This document shows positions 46,901 through 59,767 of a stretch of 64,000 bases of DNA, piece after piece. Position 1 is the stretch's first letter. Each line of letters opens with the position of its first letter. Under the pieces are notes generated by a model. That model ran no database searches and was not told the DNA's origin. It was given only the letters and a program-made list of their open reading frames with translations. This DNA comes from Medicago truncatula. Its lineage: Eukaryota > Streptophyta > Magnoliopsida > Fabales > Fabaceae. The stretch covers positions 46,215,762 to 46,279,761 of the forward strand of contig NC_053042.1 of the NCBI RefSeq assembly GCF_003473485.1, in the 5' to 3' direction. Both the position numbers and the translations under genes were made by a program.

Positions 46901-49900
46901 CATTTTCGTCACAGTAATAATTGGAATGACACCAACTTAAAACCAAACACATAAGCAAAAACAAATCAAAAAAGACAAGTGTCATTTTGTTGATAAATAT
47001 GTGAAAGAAACATTCTGACAGTTCAAAATAAACTGAAATAAAAAAAAATTTATTTGGGTAATGATATTTATATACTCTTAATTCTTCTGCATATATTCAG
47101 CACTTTACTATGGTGTGTAAGAGGTGAATGGGGTGTAAACCCATCTTTTCTCATTTTATTTATTCCATAAACTTAGGTATTGAATAATGGAGTATATGAC
47201 ATGCAATTCCAAAGCTGCAAGGTGATCTACACAATGCCACGGTTTCACTCGCAAATAAATGGTACTACAAAATTAATTGAAGAAACATCCCCTCTTTCAG
47301 CAATATGGAATACTATGCTAGTACTGTTTCTGTCAATTAAATAAATACATTTACCTAACATTATAAGGATAACATTTTGTTGACATTGTTCTATTGTTTG
47401 ATAGATACCACTAGGCGATTTTAAACAATACAAGTATAAGTATTCTTACATTAATAGTTTTTATTTATATTTCTGTTTATGACATGTAGTTCACTCTTGT
47501 AATTGAATCTTAAAATTAATGAGTTGCCACTTGATATCAATGAAAAATTGATCTATGCGATACATGCCCCTTATTCTCATTTTAGAATACTCACTAATAA
47601 TATATTAAATTATTTTTTTACATAAACTATGAGCTATGAGCTTTCATGCCCGATCACATTTTTCCCTTAACATAAATTAATTATATAAAAGTTGATTATT
47701 TTAGGGTAATTTTAATATTTTGCAAAAAAATTAAAATTAACATCACACTACTTTTTTCCTATATTTCTTTTCCTAATGATGATTTGTGCTAAAACTAACC
47801 CGTCATTTATAACTTTTTGGGTTACAAATGGAATTATGATAACTTAATTTTTATTTTTTTGGGTATATGATAACTTATTTACAAAACAAGTGGTTATTCC
47901 CGCGATCACAAGTTTCACACAGCCATTTTTTAAGTTTTATGAACAACATATTAAACAAACAAAAGCACAAAAAAAGGATACACACTTCTGTTCAATCTAC
48001 AGTAAGAGAAAATCATATCATGACATGACCTTCTACCTAACTACATCAAGCAGATCACTGGTAACACACCTAGTCACCTACCCCAAAGTAAGGGAAAATA
48101 TAAATATTCAGTATCCAATCCATTAATAAACCAACCAAAAACCGAGACACAAGTTATTAAAATATCGCACAAACATATGTTAAGATACGATATAGTTTTT
48201 TTTTTTTTTTTAATAAACTAAAATGGAATTATATAACCAAAACCAAAAGCAGTTGCCAAACACAAGGTGTGCTTAGATAACTACTACAGTTCAGAAGAAC
48301 ACGAAAGTAGTTAGTCAATACCCAAATACAATATAGTTAATATGTGCTCATCCTCAAAGGCTATGTTCGGTAAAAATAGCGGATGACTGATAAGCTAGCT
48401 GATAGCTTATAGCTGATGGCTGATGGCTTATAGCTGATGACTAGTAGCTTCAATTAGCTGATAGATGTAAAATTACATAAAAGGACATTTTAAATCCATA
48501 ATAAAGTTTATATCAATTAATGTTTAAAGTATTTAAAAATTAAAAATTGTTAATTTAATATTTATTTTCATTTGCCTAAAAAAAATTAGATGTAAAGTGT
48601 AAATTTTTTTTTTTTTTTTGGTCAAGTAAGTGTAAAAAAATTTAAACGTAACAATAAATATAGTTTTTATATATATATATTGAAGGTAAACGTAACGTTC
48701 TCATTTTTTTTGTTGGAGAAAATTTATGTCCTTGTTCTTATTCTCTACAATTCTGATATATCACACAAAAATAAAGTGTCATTTCTCAAAAAAAAAAATG
48801 TGACATTAAATATTGAAATAGTCCCACAAAAAAAACGTAACAATTGTACAAAAAAAAACTTAAATGTAACGGTAAAAAAAATATCTTTTTCTATTGAGAA
48901 AAAAAGAATCTTTCATTCATAAAAAAAATAGCATTCATATTTAAAACATATGTATTTTAATTTATAATATAATAAATGATTAAGGCTAAAAAATGAAATT
49001 TAGTTAGAATAATAAAGGTAAAACTGAAATTAAAAGTGAGATGCTATAAGCTATAACCTCAAACGCTACTTGGAATAGCTTCTGAAAAATAGCTTATAAG
49101 CTTGTGAAATAAGCTAGAAGCTCATGGTGAAAAAATGTTACCAAACAGTTTTTTGTCAAACGAGCTTAAAAGCTTATAAACTATAAACTAAGAGCTATAA
49201 GCTCTTTTTTAGGTGTTACCAGACCTATATTTTACACATAAGTTTAATATAGACATTTGTGTATGTATCTTAAGAAACACTTGTGTATCTTAAGAAACAG
49301 TAACATCATTGACCAAAAAAAAAAAAAGAAACAGTAACATCAGAACTTACATTAGCGAAAACAAAAAAAAAATATCACAACTTAATATTATAATTAAACG
49401 TATGTCTAAATATTTTTTGCACTTTATATATTTATTAAATTTTATCTAATGCATGTATAGTGTATGACATTAGATTTATCAAAATTACAATGAGTTAACA
49501 TGATTTTAAAAAACTAGGTTTAAAAGCTTTTATAAAATTACGATGATTCATTATCATCTTGATAAAGTTATTGGATTATCAAACATGCACTAAGATGTTG
49601 TAGTTTTCATTTTTCTTAAAAAAAAAAAAAAATGCTGTCGTTTTCAATAGTTGATGACAAGTTGAAATTAATTGTCATGTAACCATAAGGTAAATGTTTT
49701 TTTACATATTTATTTAATCAAATTATTCTATAAGATGACTTTATTACGTTGGTTTATAAAATATCTATTTAATGACATATATTAAGAAAATTTACAAAGA
49801 AAATGCATATATATAGTATGATAAATTGAAATCTTGACAAAAATGAATAAATTACCTGATGAGTTCACTTTGAAGGGCACTACCTTTATTTGTTCTTCTG

Positions 49901-50274
49901 TGTGAGGTTGCACCAAACCCAGTGGTCACACCATAGCTATCAGTCCCTTTATTCATACTATCAACCACCCAATCACTACTAGCTTTAACGCCGGAGCGTG
50001 CCTCTTCCGCTAGTTCAACCGCCACACCGGTACTATAAGTTGCAACCGCAGCCACTTGTGCTATTGTTAAACCTTTTCCACCTAAGGGCACAACCGGTTT
50101 CCGGTATTCCTCTACCATACGCTTCACCTCATCTAGGTGACTACCCTTCATAGAATCTGCAGCTATACCCCAATTCAAAGGGTCATTGTTGTTACTAGTT
50201 TTTGTTCCACCATTGCGAAGATTCATGGAAGAACCGTTACTACCATTGCTATTATCTCCATTTGAAAACTCCAT
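43922..50274 (-). CDS. PAL: Phenylalanine ammonia-lyase
   Basis: Two exons (50274-49856 and 45671-43922) join with the Arg140 codon split after its second base to give 722 residues, a normal plant length. The enzyme deaminates L-phenylalanine to trans-cinnamate, the first step of phenylpropanoid metabolism, in the cytosol. The Ala-Ser-Gly triad (about 208-210, within [13 protein letters not shown]) forms the MIO cofactor. The catalytic Tyr is Tyr114 in [10 protein letters not shown]. Phe at about 141, in the substrate-selectivity position, fits Phe rather than Tyr preference. The intron is at the position conserved in PAL genes but is 4184 bp long and holds two transposable elements. The upstream region carries AC-type elements. 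No lesion is visible. Which PAL paralogue it is cannot be said. Confidence 0.96.
46111..46594. mobile_element. 484-bp foldback element in the PAL intron
   Basis: It starts GGTTTAATTGCACTTTTCCC and ends with the inverse, GTGCAATTAAACC. Nearly the whole length pairs, including CCACGTGTG and the GATTTTGC tracts. The flanks AAGAAATAA and AAGAAATTA match at eight of nine bases. Confidence 0.88.
48359..49225. mobile_element. 867-bp hAT-like nonautonomous element in the PAL intron
   Basis: The ends read GGCTATGTTCGGTAA and TTACCAGACC. The subterminal zones are full of GATAGCTTATAGCTGATGGC and AAGCTTATAAACTATAAAC units. A copy of the same family lies at 62592-63292. No ORF was found. The target duplication is unresolved. 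Confidence 0.7.
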
Positions 50275-50589
50275 GATGAAGAAATTGAGGTTGATTAAGG
50301 TTAATTATATATATTGTTGTGTTTCAAGAGATAGATAGATTGTTAGATAGATCTCTTGAGTTGCGTTACGTGGATATATATGTTATATATTGTATATGGG
50401 AGGGACTTGTGGGATATAGGTGAATGGCAGTTAGGAATTGTGATAAAAATGGAAAGGATTAATGTGGAATATAGTTTTTGCATAAATAAATATTTTTTTG
50501 ATCATAGGAAATGGCAAAGTATTTTTTATTTTTTTTTGGTTTGTAGGAAAGAAAAAATTTCCTGAAAAAAAAGAGGGAAAAATGGGAAG

Positions 50590-50713
50590 TATATATAGAT
50601 GGGTTGGTGACATTGAGTGTAGTTGGGTAAGCCGATGGGTTAGTTGAGAATGAGACGTGGCCGTTGGATCATTGTAGGAATGGAAGATTAAGATGTGACA
50701 CGTGGGTAGGTGA
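50590..50713 (-). promoter_or_regulatory. PAL promoter: TATA, AC elements and G-box
   Basis: Read on the minus strand there is a G-box CACGTG (50699-50704), TCACCTACCC (50713-50704), CAACTAACCC (50646-50637) and TCACCAACCC (50610-50601). TATATATA follows at 50597-50590. ACC(T/A)ACC boxes are the MYB-bound AC elements known from phenylpropanoid promoters. Their order and their position just upstream of the TATA box are as in described PAL promoters. The implied leader is about 280 nt. Confidence 0.65.
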
Positions 50714-50785
50714 GTTTTATGATGAGTGCTTTGTTAGCACCATGTAGGGGGGAGGTGAGTTGGGACTTCCTCCAAATTATTACTT

Positions 50786-50970
50786 GAGAAATGATATTTG
50801 TACAATCATTTTTTAATAATTTTTTGACAACTTTTTCTTTCATACTTATATGTTTTTATTCTCTCTATTTCTTTTTCTCTCTCTATTATTTTTGACCAAT
50901 CAAAAAATAGAAAAACAAAGTTGTCATAAATATTAAACAAAAGAGTTGTACAAATATCATTACTCTTATT
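50786..50970. mobile_element. MITE, second copy of the 12400 family
   Basis: It has the same GAGAAATGATATTTGTACAATC end, the CT-rich core and the GTTGTACAAATATCATTACTC end. It lies just upstream of the PAL promoter elements. Confidence 0.7.
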
Positions 50971-51620
50971 ACTTCATCTCATTTTGATTTTGATTGCTTT
51001 ATCTAGGTTTGGCCCACCTTGCCCCGAATTTAACCTACAAATTTAATAAAAGAAATTAGTCCCCAATCAATTTACTGTATATGTAGCTGTGTAATCGTTC
51101 GGTTTAAATTGTTTTTTATTTTTAAAGAATCAATGAAATCTTAATCGATTTAGTTTGGTTCAGTTTTCATTGCTTTTTAAAAAAATTAAATCAAACAAGT
51201 CGGTTTGGATTGTCCCGATTGACCAATTTGTTTGAAAATTCAATTAAAAAAATCTATATTTTCATAAATTTGTATTTCATGCTTGTAACATATTCAAACA
51301 TTTCATGGAACTTTGATTCCATGTTCTCTGTTTTTCGAACAAATTTATATAAATAACATGGAAGAACTAAAAAGAGATGGACGATCCCAACGACGATGAG
51401 GAACGATGGATTGAGTGTAATTGACGGTTAATGTTTTTTTTTAGTAGACTCTACAAATTCTTACACTTACTTATTTTACTACTTTTTTCTTTTCTCTCGT
51501 ATATGTAACAATAAAAAAAGACCAAACTTGTCTTAAAATCATTATGCTCGATGAATCGACCCACCTCAGGATATTTTTTTTTGTTTTTAACTAAATATTT
51601 TACTTCCTTAAAAATTTATT

Positions 51621-52174
51621 GGCTTAAATGCTCTTTTGGTCCTTTAAGTATTTAATTGGTATCGTTTTGGTCCCTTAACTAAAAAAAATTGTTTGAATAC
51701 TTTAAATTTTTTTAGTCTTGTTTTGGCCCTTTCTGTTAGGTTTTCGTTAGGGTTTAAAAAAAAAAGTTAACTCATGAACACGTGTCACCTTGTCATTGGC
51801 TCTGAGATATTTTTTTACAAAAAAAAAAAAATATATTTTTTAAATATATATTAAAAATCCCAAAGGCAATGACAAAGTGACACGTGTCACCTTAAAAAAT
51901 ATAAATATATTAAAAAATATTTTTTTTGTTAAAAAAATATTATTAACGTTTTTCATATATTAATATTTTTTTTTTGTAAAAAAAATTCTCATAGCCAATG
52001 ACAAGGTGACATGTGTCCACACTTAACGTTTTTTATTATTAAACCTAACGGAAACATAACAGAAGAACCAAAACGAGACTAAAAAGACTTAAATACTCAA
52101 ATAATCTTTTTTTTAGTTAAGGGACTAAAGCGATACCAATTAAATACTTAAGGAACCAAAAGATCATTTAAGCC
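51621..52174. mobile_element. 554-bp foldback element
   Basis: The ends are GGCTTAAATGCTCTTTTGGT and the inverse of ACCAAAAGATCATTTAAGCC. The inner CACGTGTCACCTTGTCATTG tract is paired by TGACAAGGTGACATGTGTCC. Internal duplication of the GACACGTGTCACC zone makes it longer than its relatives. Confidence 0.8.
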
Positions 52175-55100
52175 AAAAATATTTAATTGAATAAGATTGA
52201 AAATACATGCATGTTTTTTTTAAATGAATTTTTCATTAATCCAATCATATCCTCGAACAAATATTAATATAATAATGTTATATTGTTTATGTCGTTAAAA
52301 ATGATAAAAGTTTATATTATATTTGCAATATTGTTGTGTAACTAAAAAAATAAATATTATTTATTACAATAAGTCACAAACATCTATAGATATAATTTAA
52401 TCAAAAATCTAAATATTGATTAACGGACGGCTCTCACCGAGCCTTAATAAATCAATAGCGTGTGGCAGAAGGGGTCCGTAGTATTTTTATTACTAGTATT
52501 TTAGTTATGTCTCATTAGTTTTTTATTTTCTTAGTATCAATTTGTTCCTTAGTTTTCTTTTTTCTTTTCATTTTTCTCCTTCTTATGTAATTTTTTTTAT
52601 ATTAGTTCTTATTAAAAATAAAAAGGACGTGGAACGGTCTCTTTCTTTTCATGATGTATCCGTTAAAAGGAAGTTGACGTATCAATTCTTCGTGTTGTCG
52701 TGCATGCCAATAGTTCTTTAGTCACTTTTTCTTTATATTTTATTTTTTGTTTCTATTACTCTATCTTTTTTTCTCCATGTCTCTTTTAATCCATTGTTCT
52801 TTCATTCAGATAATCAAATTTTAGTCACTAGGTATTTTCTCTTCTATATATTATTCAAATTAAATCATCAAAGCGACTAAACCTCAAAGACAGACAACCT
52901 TTTTCTTCTTAAGTGGTAGCAACCCCCCACCAACGCCTATTTTTAAATAAAACTCATTTTGTAGTTTGGTAGAAAGTTGTGGAGTAAGCCTCTAGGTGAC
53001 TTCAAATAGAAAAACAATTATTTATTCTAAACATCTTATATATTTTTAAGAGTCTTTGGTGAACGAAGGAGAAGAAATTAAATTTTAAAAAAAATTAAAA
53101 CTACAAAAACAAGAACAACTAAGTCTTATTCAACTACATTTTGTCAAAAAAAAAGTCTTGTTTAGCTATTTATTGACTAAGCAACGTCATAATGTTCTAT
53201 CATATCCTTCTATTTTGGACTATGGATCCAAATTATTTAAAAATAAAAAAATAAAAAAATCTTGTAGTATATGATCTCCAAACTTTCACCTCTAAGTTGA
53301 AATGCTTCGTTTTTTTTGCTGAAATTACACCAGTCGAATATATATGTCTTCTTCGAATAAAAAAAAAGACTATCCTAACATCTTTTTTTATCTAGGACTT
53401 TACACAAAATCCTTCTGCATCATATATATATATGAAAATATTTTTTCATCCATAAAGGTTGGAGAGGAAGAGAAAGAAAAAAAAAACAAGGTAATTCCAT
53501 TATCACGCACAATCATTGAAGGGTGTAGCTAGTGGTTTGGTGAAAAGCTCTTGAAACCAAAGTTAATTCGGATACAAAGTCCTTATTTTTTGACAATAAT
53601 TTGAATATAGTCTGCAGCTGAAGGTGTCTTTACACATACAAGACCAAATCTAATTGTTTTCAAGTCTTTGTTTGGTACACATGATACAACTACTTCAAAA
53701 CTATTAAAGAATTAAATATCATGTTTGGATTTGGCTGACAGTTTTTTAAGTTTTTTTATTAGTCAAGTTTGAGTTAAAAATTCAAACCAATCAAAATTTA
53801 AGATTGTGTAAAAGATAGAGTTTATGTCATGCATGCATGGGCTGTGTGTACTCCAATCTTGCGAGTTTGTAAAATATAGAGTATATTTGTGTACTCCACC
53901 GGATAAATATAATTGGCTTATTCATCGACAGTAAAATTCTAATTCTATTAGAGCAATGATATTTTTCTCGGGATATTTGATACGTTGAAGCTTTCACATT
54001 AGATTTTATATACAAAAAGATTTCAGGTGTCCACAAAAAATGTATCCCATATTGAAATTTGTTTTAGACATCACTTACTTTCAAAAGCTATTGACGGCGG
54101 CTCTAGTTGAAACATGAGTTTGAACTTACAATTTCTTACTAACAAACACACTAACTTAGTGTGTGTGAATTTGGTCATTAAACTTTTACAAACCAGAATA
54201 AAATATATTACTTTTTTGTTAAAGAAATTAAATAAGTAGTCGTATTTATAAGCCAAATATCCACGTAAGTTTTAGACAACAATTAAAGATAATAATAAAA
54301 TCCAATTTTTGGAGATTTTATTTTTAAAATTATTGAAGAAAAACATAAAATTTATATACAAACAATATTAGTATTGTTGTACCTGATTTGATTAGATAGT
54401 AGATGTAAACAGTAAGGTCACCAACCTCCAAATTGGTTTAGTTTGATTTTTGTTTCCTCTGCTAAAATTCTCCTTGAAAAGGACTTACGCTTGACCTCCA
54501 AATACACCGATTAATTAATTGTTCTCTTTACACCGATTAATTAATTTGGTTGGGAAAAATGCAGCATGAGAAAAATTAGTGTTCATTAATGAGAAAAATG
54601 CTTTTACCTACATGTTGCATTTTTTAAATGTTAGAATCTGCCGGCTCTTGTTAGAGGTGTATGGAATCCGACCTGGTCTTGTAACTCGACTCAACCCGAA
54701 CACAATGAGTTAGGTCTAATGTGCTCAAAAAATAAAATAAACATAAAATAGTAGTCTATGGTGCATTGCACGGGTTAATACACTAGTTTTAATTATATAT
54801 AGCTTGATTTCACTTTGTCAAAAAAATTATATATAGCTTGATTTCATGCTTTAGACCTGACCTAATCCGTGAAATATATATACTCTTACACTTTGTACCC
54901 AAAAAAAAAGAAACAAAGAATCTACTATATGTATCTCATAATATAAGATTCTTTTGAGTAAATCACGATCATTAAAAAAGTTAGTTGTAATATAAAATAT
55001 GTTGGTCATTGGTCTTGTTTTACAAGTTTATATTTTAGGTGAGAGAATTATTTAGTTGTTTCTATTTTAATTAGAAATTAGTTTTATAATGATAAATAAT

Positions 55101-57570
55101 TGTTTTGATCATGCAGATCAATCTGAATTCTCATGAAAAGAAAGTGAAGGAAGGTTTTCATAAAATTTGATTCATTTGAAAGCATCATAATTATGTGGTG
55201 TTTGATAATGATCGTTACTTAACTCGTACACATTTGGATATGCTAAAATGTAAGGTTTGATATTGGATCAAGTCTAAAGCTAAAGGCTATCTATCACTCA
55301 GATATATTTAGAGAGGTTGTATATGTAATTTGCAGAAATTGACATACATATAATATGCTAACTTTATACTGTCATGCTGACGTGCTGGCCACTCCATCTA
55401 CTAAAATATTTGGTGAAAGCCAACGATTGCACGAAGTGTTTTAACAAAGGTTGGTCTCATAAATGAATTTGTCTTCCTCTCACAACATATACTATTAAGG
55501 ATAAGGAAACAATTATATATAAGAGATTTTAAGACTGTAATGTAATTGATCGAGCAAAATCACTTTCTATTGGAGGAGCCATTTAGAGATTTCACTCATT
55601 AAGAATGTTGAAAAAAGTGTCCAATGTGTAGGTATACCTACTACTTATGAGAATGACAACGTAGTCTCAAAGCTGCACAAGTAATATAGGTATGTTACGT
55701 CCACAAGTTTTTTTTTTTGCAATTGGATTAATAAGTCTCTTCATACGTACTCCCTGATAGTGATGTAGGTGTGAGAGAGAGAGAGAGATGGGACGAACAT
55801 ATGTAGGTGGTCCACCGTGAAATCAATGAAACTTCCAAATCTAACTCTTGATAAAACTTTTGAAGGATGCAAGACTTATATCACTTGTGCATCATAGAAT
55901 TAGCCGCAAATTAAATGTATATTTAGGGTTAGTATATTGAAGTTGCAGGACTCTACTTTCGTCTTTTACCCTGTTGTGAGTGCACATAAGCTTGTTAAGC
56001 CACTGGGAGGTGCCCAAAGAGGGTGCCAAATATGATCTTCGTATGCAGCTGAAACATAGCGATCGATGAAGGCAAGGAACAAACTCAAATTCTTCTGCTG
56101 TGGCAAGGCACTCAGTTTAACTGTCGTGGCCTGCTATGAAGACATCTTTTCCAAGCTCAACGAACACAAGCTAGACATCATACTCACTCAACAAAAGGAA
56201 AGTCGAACAGAATTGACATTGTACTTGCAACTTAGCCTTACTAAGTACTCTATAAACCAATGTACCAATGTAGGTTTTTCGCATAATGGCAAAAATCCTC
56301 AAGGCAAACGACTTGCTTGCACAGAAATAAATATCAGCTTCAGATGTTAATAGTACTTTATTTCATGTACAATAAACTGAAAATTGACATGATAAAAAAT
56401 GTGGATTCAACTGTTATTATGAAGTGAATGAAGATAGTGAATTCATTGATTTATAAGGATTGTAAAGTACTATTTATATACAAATGAAGCTCTATGCTAG
56501 CTTATTGTGCAAGTAATCACACAGGACCATTGTAACTAACTAATTAGCATGCTAACTTGCAGTTTAGTAACAAACATGAGCAAATCGCAATACATACAAA
56601 TTCACTATGGAACTAGGTAATATGCAATCATCTTAACTTCATTGCAGTAACGACTATATTGGTTTATTCCATTCAAAATAATCAAGGTATATCCCTAAAG
56701 GAATATGGCATTCGACTCGTATAATTAATATGAAGCATAGAATAAATTCACACAAAAAACCAAAGGGGTTTGATGAATATCAAAATTGGGAATGGTCCAC
56801 GTGATAAAGTGAGGTATTGCCATTGATATACTCGATAAAAAGTCAATCAGTAGGCTATGTTGGGCGAAACGTTGGAAGTAGGTTGGGGTAATTTGAAGTG
56901 TCTGTGTCTTGTACTCATCATTAGCATGATACCAAAACTTGGCAACAATTTTTGCCATTTATAACTGTTGTCCACTAAAGAAACTGAACTCTGCTAACTC
57001 AATGATCTATATGGACCTGTTTCAAGTTGCTGTGACATATTGAAAACATTCTCAACGCATTTTGAACTAATCAACGCTCGATGGCTTAGTCACAGTTAAA
57101 TTTCTTCACGAAAAGAGTTGATAAATCACATTGTTTGAAAAACCTTTGCAATTGGCAATGACCTGAGTTATTTCAAATTTCTTTGTGAGAACACCAACAA
57201 GCTCCTTCTGAACACCATCGATTTTGGAATGAAAATCATCAACGATATTTTCTATCTCTCTGTCTTAATCAAATTAACACTTGCTTTACGCTTATTTTTA
57301 TATGATATTCCAAAAGTTGTTGCATTTTGATTGTTCAAGTATTACTACTCTTTTCAAAAATCGGTAAATTTTCATACAACTAACTCAAAACATTAACAAC
57401 CAAAAAGAAATTAAACCTCAACTTTCAAACACTTACTTTCCGAAGGTTATGCAATGTGTTGATATTCAATGCTAGTAGTTGAGGAATATTAGTTCCTATC
57501 GAGCTATGTAATTTCAATCATTTCTCAAAACAAAACATCCACTAATTCATTCATTCGCATATATTATAAA
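52175..57570. other. Gene-poor stretch between PAL and BAHD genes
   Basis: No exon chain or known domain was found. The ORFs at 56066-56350 (plus) and 56725-56958 (minus) show no recognisable motif and are probably chance frames. The region is AT-rich and should hold the BAHD 3' UTR next to 57570. Confidence 0.5.
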
Positions 57571-58920
57571 CTAAATGTTTGTAACACAAGGATTAGGCAA
57601 AGCAAATTTGAGAAACTCCCTATCATTTTCCAAGTAAGCTATATTATGCATTTCCATTGTCACCCAAGCTTCCATACCTTCATCTGTTTCCATAATAACA
57701 GCTACATTTGGAAGAGTTTCTTGATCTCCTCCTCTAACACCAACCCAAAAAGGCTTGCCCCAACCAAAATCAAGTTCACTAAAATTCAAACCACACCAAC
57801 TAGTCAAAACAATTGGAATTAGACTTATTGTTTCAATACCTTGTGGCAAATCCACACATTCATTGCTTCCTAACATGCTTGGATCACTCTTCACTCTTAA
57901 AAACAATTCCTTTGAAATCTTCCCAAATTTCTCCTTACAAATTCTAACCAAATATTTAATATCAGTTTGTAAAGTAACACTTTCACAAAACACCATCACT
58001 GGCCATAAAATGTTGCCTATTGTGTATTTTGAAAAAGGCTCACCCATCCTTCTCCTCATGTCCAAAATATGCATAACCAATGTTGGCTTATTGCTATCTA
58101 CACCTCCCTCCATTTTGCATGCAAGTGTCATGTGTTTCCAAATGAAAGCAGCCAATGCTTCATATCTTGTAGGAAACTTATAATTTTCATAAACATTATC
58201 ATTATCATCGTCGTCTTTTGCTTTAGCTCTTAAAGTTTCGATGGATTCAGAGCCGAACACGAATCTTCTTGTGCTACATTTTTTTTGTACGTCTATGTCC
58301 TCATTAGTATTCTTACCAACATGATTTATTGGTGGAAAGAAAGAAGAAGCAGAAAAGAAGTCGGGGCATGGTAATTCATCTTTAGAGGTGCCGCGACAAA
58401 TGGCAGCCCAAATAGTTTGGAAGAGACTGCCGGAACAACCGTCGAGGAGGGTATGGAGATTGCAAGTACCTATAGCTATTCCACCACAATTGAATATATT
58501 AACTTGTACAAGTACTTGTGGTAAATCTTTTTCTTCATTTGAGTGCATCTTATTAGGCTCACATGGAAGCAATTTATTAAGAAACTCTAGCTTAGGTGGT
58601 GTGAGAAATTCAACCATGGTTTGATTTACCTTGGCTTCCAAGTAAATAGCACCTTCATCATTGCAAGTGATAAAGGTGTGATCATTTCTTCTGCCTGCAA
58701 CAGGGTAGAAAATGGTTAATGTTTCTGAAAGTGAATTTTTTAATTGAGCAATGAAATGGGAGATTTCTGTTAGGCCTTGTTTTTTGGGATAAAACATAAC
58801 CATTGGTAAATAGGTTGCTAATTGAAGCTGATCAAATAGACAGAGTTTGAAGAATTTGTGTTCATTTGGTGTTGGAAATGATGGTTTGATTGTTTCTCTT
58901 GATGTGATTGTGATATCCAT
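57571..58920 (-). CDS. BAHD acyltransferase
   Basis: This intronless gene encodes 449 residues. BAHD enzymes transfer an acyl group from a CoA thioester to an alcohol or amine in the cytosol. The catalytic HxxxD motif is HTLLD (about 156-160), and the structural DFGWG motif is intact (about 384-388, LDFGWGKP). Length and spacing fit the family. The N-terminus (SRETIKPSFPTPNEHKFFKL) and LFDQLQLATYLPMVMFY opening resemble the clade of vinorine synthase-like and stemmadenine acetyltransferase-like enzymes rather than HCT. The acceptor substrate cannot be told from sequence. An acidic loop (DDDDNDN) lies near 236-242. The start is the ATG at 58920; an in-frame TTG upstream is not used. A TATA-like TTTATAAG lies about 65 bases upstream. 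Confidence 0.92.
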   Translation of the reverse strand: MDITITSRETIKPSFPTPNEHKFFKLCLFDQLQLATYLPMVMFYPKKQGLTEISHFIAQLKNSLSETLTIFYPVAGRRNDHTFITCNDEGAIYLEAKVNQTMVEFLTPPKLEFLNKLLPCEPNKMHSNEEKDLPQVLVQVNIFNCGGIAIGTCNLHTLLDGCSGSLFQTIWAAICRGTSKDELPCPDFFSASSFFPPINHVGKNTNEDIDVQKKCSTRRFVFGSESIETLRAKAKDDDDNDNVYENYKFPTRYEALAAFIWKHMTLACKMEGGVDSNKPTLVMHILDMRRRMGEPFSKYTIGNILWPVMVFCESVTLQTDIKYLVRICKEKFGKISKELFLRVKSDPSMLGSNECVDLPQGIETISLIPIVLTSWCGLNFSELDFGWGKPFWVGVRGGDQETLPNVAVIMETDEGMEAWVTMEMHNIAYLENDREFLKFALPNPCVTNI

Positions 58921-58983
58921 AATAATCAATGTAATGAGTCAAAGAGTTGAAAGGAGCATTATAGGAAATGTGAATGTGGACTC

Positions 58984-58993
58984 TTATAAATAA
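58984..58993 (-). promoter_or_regulatory. TATA box of the BAHD gene
   Basis: On the minus strand the sequence is TTATTTATAAGAG, about 65 bases before the start codon. This allows a leader of about 35 bases. Confidence 0.55.
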
Positions 58994-59767
58994 GAGAAAG
59001 CCAAGGAAAAAAGGCATGAAAATTGTGATGTCAACATTCTTCTCCTAACCTCTCCTCTTGTTTTGCTGCAATTGTACTCTCTCGTTGTGTGTTCACAGTG
59101 AAACATTATCAATTAATTGAGATTTCCTTATATCAATTTTAGTACCATTACAATCAACTACTTTATGTTAACATGTTTGATACCCCTTTAAATTGATTGG
59201 TTTTATAATGGGTATTTAGTAAAACTGTTGAAGGGACAAGTTACTAATTAGAATTGAATTTTACTAGTAGAAACATATGATATATTAATTAGTGGAAGTT
59301 TTTCATTGTATTAAATTAATTAATCAATGGTTTAGGAGAAGTCTATTTCAAAAGGAAGTGAAACTTATAATACTGCATAATATAAAGAGTAAATTAAATT
59401 ACATTTTGGATCCCTTAAACTATTATAACTCAAACGGTTTTGAAAATGAATACAAAAAGTGAACTTTTATAACTCATGGTTTAACTCAAAAGGTTCTTAT
59501 CAATTCTTTTAGGCAAGATATGAAAATACCAAAGCCTTCATTGAAGATACTTTGTTATTTATTACTGATACCTGCATATCTACATACCAGTATTAGATAG
59601 AATTCTAGACCATTTACAATTCCTAGTGAGATTTTTTCTGGCGTGCTAGATTCGGGGTAGGCCCAAACATAAAGTCTTTGATTTTAGCCTGCAAAATTTA
59701 AGCCAAATAAATGGCCTCTGACTCTGAAGTTTCTGTTTTGTCTATAAATAAATCTGTTTAACAAAAA

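Noticed and set aside
56066..56350. 94-codon plus-strand ORF
   Set aside because: It has no recognisable motif, splice context or homologue that I can name, and is within the range of chance ORFs.
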